Shown: positions 55,333-64,000 of the stretch, piece by piece
Layout of the letters: each line of letters opens with the position of its first letter
Numbering within the stretch: position 1 is the stretch's first letter
Assembly: GCA_944325435.1 (NCBI GenBank)
Contig: CALVAC010000012.1
Location: forward strand, 35,429-99,428
DNA from: an uncultured Bacteroidales bacterium
Lineage (GTDB): Bacteria; Bacteroidota; Bacteroidia; Bacteroidales; UBA932
Direction: 5' to 3'
Length of the DNA: 64,000 nt
Translations under genes and position numbers: made by a program
Notes under the pieces: generated by a model
Told to the model about the DNA's origin: nothing
Seen by the model: only the letters and a program-made list of their open reading frames with translations
The model's database searches: none

Positions 55333-56280
55333 TTATTCGATATGTTCCGTTGCTGCTTTCCTGAGGATTTTTTCGGCACCAAGGATGAGGTCTTCCACGA
55401 TTGCCCTGGCAGGTTCTATCCTGTTGACCATTCCGGCCGCTTCTCCTGCCATATAGCTCCCGTTAGGATCGCCTTCCCTGGCTGCCTTTCTCAAAGCACC
55501 GGTCCCGAAGGCAAGTATCTCTTCCGGTTTTACTGCAGGATCAGCCTCCATCTTGGCAAAAGTGGTGGAGAAAGGAGACTTCAGCGACCTTACCGGATGT
55601 CCGAGAGTCTTCCCGGTCACCATTGTAGAATTGTCTGTCGCCTTGAGTATCCTGTCCTTGTAGTTCTGGTGTATCGTGCATTCTTCCGCAGCAAGAAAAC
55701 GGGTCCCTACCTGGATCGCATCCGCTCCGAGAATGAATGCTGCAGCAGCCTGTCTCGGGTCTGCTATTCCGCCTGCCCCGATTACAGGTATATCCACTGC
55801 ATCAGCCACCTGAGGAAGAAGAGACATCGTGTGCAGCTCCCCTACATGCCCTCCGGATTCCGCTCCTTCAGCAACAAGAGCCGTGGCTCCCAGAGCCTGA
55901 ACTTTGAGCGCCAGGGCTACGGATGCTATGACGGGGATAACCTTGATGTCTGCGGCTTTCCATGCCTCCATATACGGTGCAGGTGACCCGGCACCTGTAG
56001 TCAGCACTTTCACGCCTTCTTCTATGACCATCTGTGCTATTTCGGCTGCGTTCGGTGCCTGCAGCATGATATTCACTCCGAAAGGCTTGTCTGTCAGCTG
56101 CCTGCATTTCCTTATCTCGTTGCGCACCGCTTCAGTCCCGGCGTTGACAGAGGAGATGAGCCCCAGTCCTCCGGCATTGGATACAGCGGCAGCGAGGGAT
56201 GCATCGGCTATCCAGGCCATGCCTCCCTGTATTATAGGGTATCTGATACCCAACAGTCCGCAAATTCTGCTTTTTATCAT
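55333..56280 (-). CDS. fabK: FMN-dependent enoyl-ACP reductase or nitronate monooxygenase-like (FabK type)
   Basis: 315 residues from the ATG at 56280. It is a TIM barrel with IQGGMAWIADASLAAAVSNAGG-type N terminus (in parts: IQGGMAWIADASLA, AAVSNAGG), GGLGLISSV, GAGGIADPRQAAAAFILGAD-type FMN phosphate loop (shown as GAGGIADPR and AAFILGAD), and VQVGTRFLA-like segment. Standing between fabH and fabF it is most likely the enoyl reductase; no fabI is in this window. The related nitronate monooxygenases are the alternative. Confidence 0.82.
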   Translation of the reverse strand: MIKSRICGLLGIRYPIIQGGMAWIADASLAAAVSNAGGLGLISSVNAGTEAVRNEIRKCRQLTDKPFGVNIMLQAPNAAEIAQMVIEEGVKVLTTGAGSPAPYMEAWKAADIKVIPVIASVALALKVQALGATALVAEGAESGGHVGELHTMSLLPQVADAVDIPVIGAGGIADPRQAAAAFILGADAIQVGTRFLAAEECTIHQNYKDRILKATDNSTMVTGKTLGHPVRSLKSPFSTTFAKMEADPAVKPEEILAFGTGALRKAAREGDPNGSYMAGEAAGMVNRIEPARAIVEDLILGAEKILRKAATEHIE

Positions 56281-56327
56281 TCTGATTCTGTTTTGTTTTA
56301 CATATTCCGGCCGTGCCGGTGTGGCGG

Positions 56328-57275
56328 TTACCATTCGATGATGACTGCTCCGGAAATGAACCCTGCCCCGAATGCGCTCAATGCGAGCTTGTCTCCTGGC
56401 TTGAACATCCCTTTCCTGTTGCATTCATCAAGGAGGATAGGGCAGCTTGCCGAAGATGAGTTGCCGTGGTTCTCCACGTTGGTCGGGAACTTCTCTGCAG
56501 GCTGGCCGAGGAAATCCCTTATGGAGTTGATAATCCTCATGTTTGCCTGGTGCAGGAGATACCAGTCTATGTCATCCGCCTTCATCCCCAGATTGTCAAG
56601 CAGGTATCTGATGTCACCGGATGATGCCTTGACAGCGAACTTGAACACATCCTGTCCTTTCATCTGGAGAGGAATGGATTCCTCTTCTTTCGTGATATAT
56701 GGTGTCGGTTCAAGTATATGTTTCTGATACAGCTTGTCAGTGGCGCTCGCCGCAGAGCATTTGATGCCTTTTATGTTGTCTCCTTCGGTCAGTACTGCCG
56801 CACCTGCCCCGTCTCCGAAGAGGACGCATACGCTGCGGTCTTTCCAGCTTGTCATCCTGGTCGGCTCTTCTGCGCATACGATCAGCACGTTCTTCACCCT
56901 TCCTGCCTTGAAGTGAGATTCCGCTATGTCCAGCGCATAAATGAAGCCGGCGCAGGCGCAGTTGATGTCAAGGCAAGGGCAGGTGGCTCCGATTGCGCCC
57001 TGGATTATGCAGCTCAAGGATGGTGTGATATATTCGTTCACTACATTGGAGCAGATGATCATATCCAGGTCCCCGGCTTCCATACCTGCATCAGCGAGTG
57101 CCTTGCGGGCAGCCTCTGCCGCCATGTCCTCGAGTTTCTCATCGGATATGACATGTCTCGATTTTATACCGGTCCTCGGATAGATCCACGCATCGCTTGT
57201 GTCCAGAAATTCGGACAGCATGTCGTTGGTAACAATCTTCTTTGGAAGTGCACTTCCTGTTCCAATTATTTTCAT
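56328..57275 (-). CDS. fabH: beta-ketoacyl-ACP synthase III
   Basis: 315 residues. The Cys-His-Asn triad is C108 (NCACAGF), H242 (LLHQANMRI) and N272 (NHGNSSS). It starts fatty-acid chains by joining acetyl- or branched acyl-CoA to malonyl-ACP. It opens the minus-strand fab run; a candidate -7 TATTTTTG is at 57306-57299. Confidence 0.95.
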   Translation of the reverse strand: MKIIGTGSALPKKIVTNDMLSEFLDTSDAWIYPRTGIKSRHVISDEKLEDMAAEAARKALADAGMEAGDLDMIICSNVVNEYITPSLSCIIQGAIGATCPCLDINCACAGFIYALDIAESHFKAGRVKNVLIVCAEEPTRMTSWKDRSVCVLFGDGAGAAVLTEGDNIKGIKCSAASATDKLYQKHILEPTPYITKEEESIPLQMKGQDVFKFAVKASSGDIRYLLDNLGMKADDIDWYLLHQANMRIINSIRDFLGQPAEKFPTNVENHGNSSSASCPILLDECNRKGMFKPGDKLALSAFGAGFISGAVIIEW

Positions 57276-57385
57276 TGTATCTCGCTTTAAAAACCGGGCA
57301 AAAATATATCCTATTCTCCGAACAAGAAAATATTTGTGGCAAGTATTGTCTTAATTGGCAAAACTTCTTCTGCAGGTGGCGAAAT

Positions 57386-57416
57386 TTTGATATTTGTGGT
57401 AAAAAATGTACATTTG
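57386..57416 (+). promoter_or_regulatory. promoter of the LytTR regulator
   Basis: TTTG at 57386-57389, 19 bp, TACATTTG at 57409-57416. Transcription would start near 57423, only about 13 nt before the ATG at 57436. Confidence 0.65.
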
Positions 57417-57435
57417 CACACAGAAAAACACATAT

Positions 57436-58308
57436 ATGGACAGGTTTCTTCCGGACTACTTTCTTGAGAAGACACAGCTTTCAGGGACCGTGACCTTTGC
57501 TGTGCTGTTCGCCATTGTCTTTCTCAACATATACATCCCTTTCTCCGATACGGCGTGGTTCCAGCTCGGGGATTCTGCCTTCTTCCTGTTCACGGCAGGG
57601 TTCATAGCCGTCTCTATCCTTATACTTGTGGCGAGCAGGATTCTTATGTATTATTCGAAAAGGTGGTTCAGGATGACATACCTTGTATATGTGCTCTGGT
57701 GCCTGCTCGAAGTGGTGCTCATCTGCATTTTCTATACATTCGTCACGATAGATGTACAGCAGCCATCAGGAATGACCCCGCTCCAGATATTTGCCAAGGC
57801 ATTCTTCTACGGTGTCATATGTCTGGTCACACCCTATACCCTGTCTGGGATGTACTATGCCATTCTCGACAAGAACAGGACCATCCGGCTGATGAGTTCC
57901 AAAGGCTTTGTCTCGGACCAGGAGCCGTTCAAGGGGGTAGAGAGCCAGATAACGCTTTTTGACTACACAGGAGCCCTGAAGCTCTCGGTGAAATCATCCA
58001 ACCTGTATTATATAGAATCCGATGACAACTATATAAAGGTCTGGTACACGGACAGCAAGGGGCGGCTGAAGATGTACATGCTCCGCTGCCGTCTCAAGAC
58101 TGTGGAGGAAAGCTTCAAAGGCACATCCCTGATACGCTGCCACAGGAAGTACATTGTCAATGCGGACAAGGTGAAAGTGCTCCGCAAGGAGAGCGAAGGC
58201 TATTTCCTCGATCTCGACAATGATGAGATTCCGCCTATAATGGTCACGAAGACATACGCCGGGAATGTGCTCGAACGCTTCTCGCCGAACTCATCTCAGG
58301 ACCGCTGA
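57436..58308 (+). CDS. membrane-bound LytTR-family transcription regulator
   Basis: 290 residues from the ATG at 57436. Four hydrophobic segments fill the first about 150 residues; a linker leads to a LytTR DNA-binding domain (about 190-285) with LYYIESDDNYIKVWY, LKTVEESFKGTSLIRCHRKYIVN (in parts: LKTVEESFKGTSL, IRCHRKYIVN). There is no receiver domain, so the membrane part itself is the likely sensor. It is divergent from fabH. Confidence 0.82.
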   Translation: MDRFLPDYFLEKTQLSGTVTFAVLFAIVFLNIYIPFSDTAWFQLGDSAFFLFTAGFIAVSILILVASRILMYYSKRWFRMTYLVYVLWCLLEVVLICIFYTFVTIDVQQPSGMTPLQIFAKAFFYGVICLVTPYTLSGMYYAILDKNRTIRLMSSKGFVSDQEPFKGVESQITLFDYTGALKLSVKSSNLYYIESDDNYIKVWYTDSKGRLKMYMLRCRLKTVEESFKGTSLIRCHRKYIVNADKVKVLRKESEGYFLDLDNDEIPPIMVTKTYAGNVLERFSPNSSQDR

Positions 58309-58327
58309 GCGGCCTGCTTCGAGGGTT

Positions 58328-58759
58328 TTACCTCTTCCTTTTCCTGTCTCCCCTCAGATGCGATGCCGCATGGACGATGGCCTCGTCCATGAAGATGCCT
58401 CTGGCGGCCAGCAGGTCGAGAATCAGTGCCACGAGAGGAAATACTGCCGTGATGGAGAACACCATTTCATTCCAGTGTCTTATGATGTCCACGGCAAGCC
58501 ACAGCTGGAAAGCCAGAAGGAGTATCGCCGACAGGACGCATATCCTCATCTGGAGCATCCTCGCCTTGAATGTCGCCAGCGCTATTGCATTTGCAGCAGT
58601 CAGCATTATGAGGAACAGCAGGTACGGGACATATTCGCCGTATCCTATCTTTTCGCTGGCGCCATCCGGCCCGAGCACTGTCGCGAAATTGCTGAAGAAC
58701 ATGGCCACGATCAGTATGGTCGCGATGCCAAGGTACAATGTCTGGATTCTTTGCCACAT
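58328..58759 (-). CDS. DUF4293 family membrane protein
   Basis: 143 residues with four membrane helices: MWQRIQTLYLGIATILIVAMFF (in parts: MWQRIQTLYLG, IATILIVAMFF), YLLFLIMLTAANAIALATF, CVLSAILLLAFQLW and FPLVALILDLLAARGI, and a basic tail DRKRKR. The start and arrangement fit DUF4293, a Bacteroidota family of unknown function. A TACTTTTG -7-like box is at 58795-58788. Confidence 0.82.
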   Translation of the reverse strand: MWQRIQTLYLGIATILIVAMFFSNFATVLGPDGASEKIGYGEYVPYLLFLIMLTAANAIALATFKARMLQMRICVLSAILLLAFQLWLAVDIIRHWNEMVFSITAVFPLVALILDLLAARGIFMDEAIVHAASHLRGDRKRKR

Positions 58760-58858
58760 ATTTCTGTAGTGAATTATAAGGAGGACAAAAGTAGGAAAAT
58801 TCAGCAGAAAAACCTATATTTGAAAGATTGTTTGACAATCCTAAAAAAAATTACGGAT

Positions 58859-59749
58859 ATGAGGATAGCTGAATCAGAACTTATAATAAATCCCGACGGG
58901 TCTGTCTTCCATCTGCATCTCAGGCCGGAAGAGCTGGCGGACAATGTGATACTTGTCGGAGATCCAGGCAGGGTGGACATGGTTTCGGAATACCTGGAGG
59001 ACAAGGAGTTCCGGCATCAGTCCAGAGAATTCGTCTCTGTCACTGGCAGATATCGCGGCAGGAGGACCACGGTGCTTTCCACAGGAATAGGCACGGACAA
59101 TATCGACATCGGGATGAATGAGCTGGATGCCCTAGCCAACATAGATTTCTCCACGAGGGAGATCAAGGACACAAAGCGTTCTCTCAATATACTCAGGATA
59201 GGCACTTCAGGAGCCATCCAGCCGGATATTCCTATCGGCTCTTTCGTGTTTTCGCACATATCGGTGGGCTGTGACGGCCTCCTTAACTGGTATGCAGGGA
59301 GAGATGATATCACCCTGCCGCGCATGGCGGAGGCTTTTATGGAGCATACTCACTGGGACAGCCACCTGCCTGTACCGTATTTCGTCATGGCAGGGAAGAC
59401 CATGCGCGAGGCGTTCTCGGACTGCACCGTCAAAGGCATGACTGTGGCTGCATCCGGCTTCTACGGACCCCAGGGCAGGGTGCTCAGGATGCCGCTTGCT
59501 ATGCCTGATATGCTGGACACCTTCGAGTCGTTCCGTTACGGGGAATGGAGAGTCACGAATTTCGAGATGGAAGGCTCTGCCATAGCCGGTATTGCGGCAC
59601 ATCTGGGGCATAACGCGGGAACCGTGTGCTGTATAATCGCGAACCGTCACCTCAAATCGAGTGCGCCTGACTACAGGCCTCTTGTCAGGTCTCTTGTGGA
59701 GCTGGCTCTTGACAGGCTGTCTTCTGTCCCTGAAAACCGGCAGTTGTGA
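58859..59749 (+). CDS. nucleoside phosphorylase (uridine phosphorylase-like)
   Basis: 296 residues from the ATG at 58859; the frame is open far upstream over the DUF4293 gene but that part is rejected. VILVGDPGRVDMVSEYL carries the phosphate-binding GDPxR, VLSTGIGTDNIDIGMNEL and ILRIGTSGAIQPDIPIG follow, and NFEMEGSAIAGIAAHLGHNAG (in parts: NFEMEGSA, IAGIAAHLGHNAG) is the ribose-binding block. It splits a nucleoside with phosphate. A -7 TATATTTG lies at 58815-58822. Confidence 0.88.
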   Translation: MRIAESELIINPDGSVFHLHLRPEELADNVILVGDPGRVDMVSEYLEDKEFRHQSREFVSVTGRYRGRRTTVLSTGIGTDNIDIGMNELDALANIDFSTREIKDTKRSLNILRIGTSGAIQPDIPIGSFVFSHISVGCDGLLNWYAGRDDITLPRMAEAFMEHTHWDSHLPVPYFVMAGKTMREAFSDCTVKGMTVAASGFYGPQGRVLRMPLAMPDMLDTFESFRYGEWRVTNFEMEGSAIAGIAAHLGHNAGTVCCIIANRHLKSSAPDYRPLVRSLVELALDRLSSVPENRQL

Positions 59750-59774
59750 AGATGCCGATAAAGTCTTAACTTTG
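59744..59774 (+). promoter_or_regulatory. promoter of the aldose epimerase gene
   Basis: TTG at 59744-59746, 20 bp, TAACTTTG at 59767-59774. The -33 overlaps the stop codon of the nucleoside phosphorylase gene. Confidence 0.7.
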
Positions 59775-59834
59775 CGGGTCGAACGGCAGAGTCTGTTCAG
59801 GGTGCAAATGGAAAATCAAATGTTTTACAATAGT

Positions 59835-60962
59835 ATGAGAAAATCATTGTTCATTATCGCGACAGCTGCCATGTTTGCAGGATGCGCGGCGGAAAAGACG
59901 GATGTGCAGCTTATCCCGGCTGCCGATTTCGAGACGGAAGTGGATGGGAAACCGGTGTCCCTGTATACCTTGAAAAACGGGGATCTGGTCATGCAGGTGA
60001 CGAATTTCGGTGCCAGGGTCGTGAGCCTGTGGGTTCCTGACAGGGATGGCAACTATGAGGATGTCGAGCTCGGGTATGACAATATACAGAGTTATGTCGA
60101 CAACCCAGGTGAGCGTTTCCTCGGTGCTGTGGTGGGCCCATACGCCAACAGGATAGCTGGAGGAAAGTTCATTCTGGACGGCAAGGAGTATGACCTGCCG
60201 AAGAACGACAACGGCCAGACCCTGCACGGCGGAATGAAAGGAGTGGATATGGTAGTGTGGGATGTGAAGTCGGTAAACGACAGTTCGATACTGTTCAACT
60301 ACATCCATCCTGACGGACAGGATGGTTTCCCGGGGAATGTCGATATAGATATGACATATACGCTTACATCCGGAAACGAATTCAAGATAGAGTACACGGC
60401 GGTTACAGATGCCCCGACATATTTCAATATCTCCCACCATTCGTTCTTCAATCTTAAAGGTGTGGGGAACGGGACGGTTCTCGACAATGTGATGGTGATC
60501 AATGCAAGCCATACTACCCCTGTGGATGGGCATCTGATCCCTACAGGGGAGATTGCCGATGTCACAGGGACCCCGTTCGATTTCCGTGAACCTCATGTCA
60601 TCGGCGAGAGGATAGGCGCAGATAATGAGCAGCTCAAGAATGCGAGGGGATATGACCACAACTGGATACTGGACCGCAAGGCGGATGGAGACATCGAGTT
60701 CGCTGCATCGGTGTATGAGCCTGCAAGCGGGAGGTTCATGGAAGTCTTCACGGACCAGCCTGCAATGCAGTTCTATAGCGGAAACTTCTTCGACGGGTCG
60801 GTAGCCGGAAAATATGGCAAGCCGATGCGCTACAGGGAGTCTCTGGCCCTCGAGACCCAGAAATATCCGGATTCGCCTAACCATCCGGATTTCCCATCGA
60901 CGCGTCTTGATCCAGGACAGGTATATACGCATACATGCATATACAGGTTCAGTGTGAAATAG
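59835..60962 (+). CDS. aldose 1-epimerase, lipoprotein form
   Basis: 375 residues from the ATG at 59835. The signal peptide has lipobox AAMFAGC (Cys at 17), so this mutarotase is lipid-anchored, as in many Bacteroidota. Family segments: VTNFGARVVSLWVPD, FLGAVVGPYANRI, ISHHSFFNL (active-site His), DHNWIL and LALETQKYPDSPNHPDF with the catalytic Glu. It interconverts alpha and beta sugars outside the inner membrane. Confidence 0.9.
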   Translation: MRKSLFIIATAAMFAGCAAEKTDVQLIPAADFETEVDGKPVSLYTLKNGDLVMQVTNFGARVVSLWVPDRDGNYEDVELGYDNIQSYVDNPGERFLGAVVGPYANRIAGGKFILDGKEYDLPKNDNGQTLHGGMKGVDMVVWDVKSVNDSSILFNYIHPDGQDGFPGNVDIDMTYTLTSGNEFKIEYTAVTDAPTYFNISHHSFFNLKGVGNGTVLDNVMVINASHTTPVDGHLIPTGEIADVTGTPFDFREPHVIGERIGADNEQLKNARGYDHNWILDRKADGDIEFAASVYEPASGRFMEVFTDQPAMQFYSGNFFDGSVAGKYGKPMRYRESLALETQKYPDSPNHPDFPSTRLDPGQVYTHTCIYRFSVK

Positions 60963-61137
60963 CTTCATGCAAAAATGTCATATATGTGGCAAACTGCTGT
61001 CACGAAACATATTCTGCATTTGATTGTGACAAAATGTCAGTCCGTCCGGGCTGGCATTTGTTTTGTCTTCTGTCGTGTCGCGTCGGCAGACAGCCGGGGC
61101 GGAAAAGAAAAATTTAACATTTAAAAATTATAGAATC

Positions 61138-61404
61138 ATGATCAGACCATTGTCAGACAGAGTACTGGTTGAGCCTAAAGAGGCCGAGACCAAGACAGCG
61201 GCAGGAATCTACATTCCGGACACAGCGAAAGAGAAACCACAGCAGGGCACAGTCCTGGCAGCAGGGCCGGGCAAGAAGGATGAGCCGATGGAAGTGAAAG
61301 AAGGTGATTCTGTCCTCTACGGGAAATATGCCGGTACGGAAGTCACATACGAAGGCAAGACTTACCTTATAATGAAACAGTCAGATATTTTGGCAATACT
61401 TTAA
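61138..61404 (+). CDS. groS: co-chaperonin GroES
   Basis: 88 residues from the ATG at 61138. [16 protein letters not shown] opens it, the mobile loop [19 protein letters not shown] and [14 protein letters not shown] follow. It caps the GroEL ring. The leader holds a TGACA-AAA-TGTCA inverted repeat at 61027-61039, not assigned to a known operator. Confidence 0.96.
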   Translation: MIRPLSDRVLVEPKEAETKTAAGIYIPDTAKEKPQQGTVLAAGPGKKDEPMEVKEGDSVLYGKYAGTEVTYEGKTYLIMKQSDILAIL

Positions 61405-61410
61405 TCATAG

Positions 61411-63051
<1,641 letters not shown>

Positions 63052-63076
63052 TGTCGCACTGATGCACGATATTATT

Positions 63077-63111
63077 GAGGACAGCTTGACTGACAGGCTG
63101 TCCTCTTTTTT
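63077..63111 (+). terminator. intrinsic terminator of groES-groEL
   Basis: A perfect 9-bp stem GAGGACAGC (63077-63085) / GCTGTCCTC (63097-63105), 11-nt loop, six T at 63106-63111. Confidence 0.9.
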
Positions 63112-63167
63112 GTAAATTTGTCGGACGATGCCAAGGTTGGCTTGACGAAATTAAATGTAATGTTGTT

Positions 63168-63674
63168 ATGAAAAAGTTTTTTCTGGTCATATCGGTATCT
63201 CTGCTGGCCGTATCCGCCTTTTCCCAGACAAGAGCGGAAAGAAAGGCTGCAGAAGCGGCGGCAGTCATGAGTATGGTGAATGACACCACCTATATTATAA
63301 ATGTGACATCTGCCCTGCCAATGGGCTGGAAGACGGTCCAGCTTTCTTCATATTATTCTCTTGAAGTCGCAAAGGACACTGTGATTTCCTGCCTTCCGTA
63401 TTTCGGAAGGGCTTATTCCGTGCCATACGGAGGAGGAAAAGGTCTTGTGTTCGATGGCGTGGCGAAGGATTACAAGGTAACTGACGGCAAGGATGGGAGC
63501 AAGGAAATCGGATTCACGGTCACGAACGAGGAAGACAGTTATACATTCAACCTTTCTGTTTATCCGGGCGGGTCGGCCCATATAAATGTCAGTTCCGGCA
63601 AAAGGCAGCCGATCTCATATACAGGAAGAGTGTCGATGGAAATTTATGATGGCGAGGACAAGGACAGTTTCTGA
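63168..63674 (+). CDS. DUF4251 family exported protein
   Basis: 168 residues. A signal peptide ends near SAFSQ (residue about 20). The following AERKAAEAAAVMSMVNDTTYIINV-like helix (in parts: ERKAAEAAAVMSMV, NDTTYIINV) and the PYFGRAYSVPYGGGKGLVFDG-type strand (PYFGRAYSVPY, GGGKGLVFDG) are typical of DUF4251, a Bacteroidota periplasmic family of unknown function. A TAAATTTG -7 box lies at 63113-63120, directly behind the groEL terminator. Confidence 0.82.
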   Translation: MKKFFLVISVSLLAVSAFSQTRAERKAAEAAAVMSMVNDTTYIINVTSALPMGWKTVQLSSYYSLEVAKDTVISCLPYFGRAYSVPYGGGKGLVFDGVAKDYKVTDGKDGSKEIGFTVTNEEDSYTFNLSVYPGGSAHINVSSGKRQPISYTGRVSMEIYDGEDKDSF

Positions 63675-64000
63675 AACACGGCATCGATAATTCCCGAAAA
63701 AAAGGATTATATCAACGGATTTTCACCGGGAATGAGCAACATCCGCGTCATCAGGCGTTTGCGAGGTGTCTCGGGACCGGTTTCCGGATCGGGAGTGTCG
63801 TTTCGGAGAAAAAATATTGAAAAAAGTCCCGAAAAAATTTGGAGGTAAAGAAAAAGTGCGTATCTTTGCAGTCCCTTTCGGAAACGGGGGGAGCGGAAGA
63901 GGCGGGAGAGAGCGAGAGGGGGGATTTGAAAGATCATTGACAAGGCTGACAGAAACAAGAACAAGGAAAGTACAACAAAGTACCGAGAACGATTAACGAG
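63675..64000. other. 326-bp non-coding end of the window
   Basis: No credible gene: the short frame at 63766-63996 lies over a promoter and an RNA-like leader. It contains a long-range inverted repeat ATTCCCG/CGGGAAT (63690-63696 / 63727-63733), a strong promoter, and a G-rich leader ending in an A/C-rich stretch at the right edge. Confidence 0.65.
63838..63868 (+). promoter_or_regulatory. strong promoter, probably of an rRNA operon starting beyond the window
   Basis: TTTG (63838-63841), exactly 19 bp, TATCTTTG (63861-63868): a full match to the Bacteroidota consensus. The leader that follows has a CCCTTTCGGAAACGGGGGG block, a purine-rich stretch and GATCATTGACAAGGCTGACA, the type of pre-16S leader seen before rRNA genes in this phylum. 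No 16S sequence itself is inside the window. Confidence 0.65.

Noticed and set aside
58265..58858. N-terminal extension of the nucleoside phosphorylase frame
   Set aside because: It runs antisense through the DUF4293 gene and contains no phosphorylase segment; family proteins start at the GDPxR-containing domain near 58859.
63766..63996. 76-residue frame at the right edge
   Set aside because: It crosses a consensus promoter and an RNA-like leader; Arg/Gly-rich composition reflects the G-rich DNA.

Overview
The window is a piece of a Bacteroidota chromosome, most likely order Bacteroidales. The reasons are the repeated promoter form TTTG/TTG, about 19-21 bp, TAnnTTTG; the family set (DUF3822-RsmD, DUF4290, DUF4293, DUF4251, DUF4493 and DUF4861 proteins, a LolA-like gene after ftsK, an AddB/AddA-type pair); and the order thrA, apgM-like, thrC. 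Base composition looks balanced, near 50% GC. The genus cannot be fixed from the sequence. There is no phage, conjugative element, CRISPR array or IS transposase. This is a core housekeeping region with dense gene packing.

Layout: (1) 1-5 kb: the end of an apbE gene, a short ComEC-like membrane protein on the minus strand, then an ackA-ptb-buk operon for acyl-phosphate/acyl-CoA fermentation ends. (2) 4.9-11.3 kb, minus strand: a probable six-gene run of nrnA, two FKBP lipoproteins, a MATE exporter, a cytidylate-kinase-like protein and a serine hydrolase. (3) 11.3-22.5 kb: DUF3822-rsmD, a CDF metal transporter, DUF4861, ybaK, D-mannonate oxidoreductase and uxuA (hexuronate catabolism), a UvrD/PcrA helicase, a DUF4493 lipoprotein and an RluA-type synthase. 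(4) 22.6-33 kb: dnaK, rubrerythrin, a NahK-like sugar kinase, and an addB-addA pair for double-strand break repair. (5) 33-42.4 kb: DUF4290, ftsK, lolA-like, a butyryl-CoA/4-hydroxybutyrate type CoA-transferase, mazG, tcdA, a GNAT-like protein and prfA. (6) 42.5-51 kb: tRNA-Ala(GGC), the threonine genes thrA, apgM-like, thrC, then the proline genes proC, proB, proA. (7) 51-58.3 kb: a queuosine operon (queF, queC, yhhQ on the minus strand) with a preQ1-I riboswitch in its leader, a thioesterase, a fatty-acid block (fabZ, fabF, fabK, fabH) and a LytTR regulator. (8) 58.3-64 kb: DUF4293, a nucleoside phosphorylase, an aldose-epimerase lipoprotein, groES-groEL, DUF4251, and finally a strong promoter and leader of the kind that precedes rRNA operons.

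The main unexplained structure is a pair of related 170-200 bp intergenic elements (32709-32911 and 47743-47911). They have imperfect terminal inverted repeats, a compensatory base change in an internal stem, and at the second copy a 12-bp direct repeat exactly at the edges. This is a candidate MITE-like or structured-RNA repeat family. The second main observation is the preQ1-I riboswitch, whose pseudoknot covers the Shine-Dalgarno of yhhQ. The genes are otherwise ordinary, with several local oddities: ackA grouped with ptb-buk, a ComEC without its nuclease domain, and a terminator inside the thr cluster.
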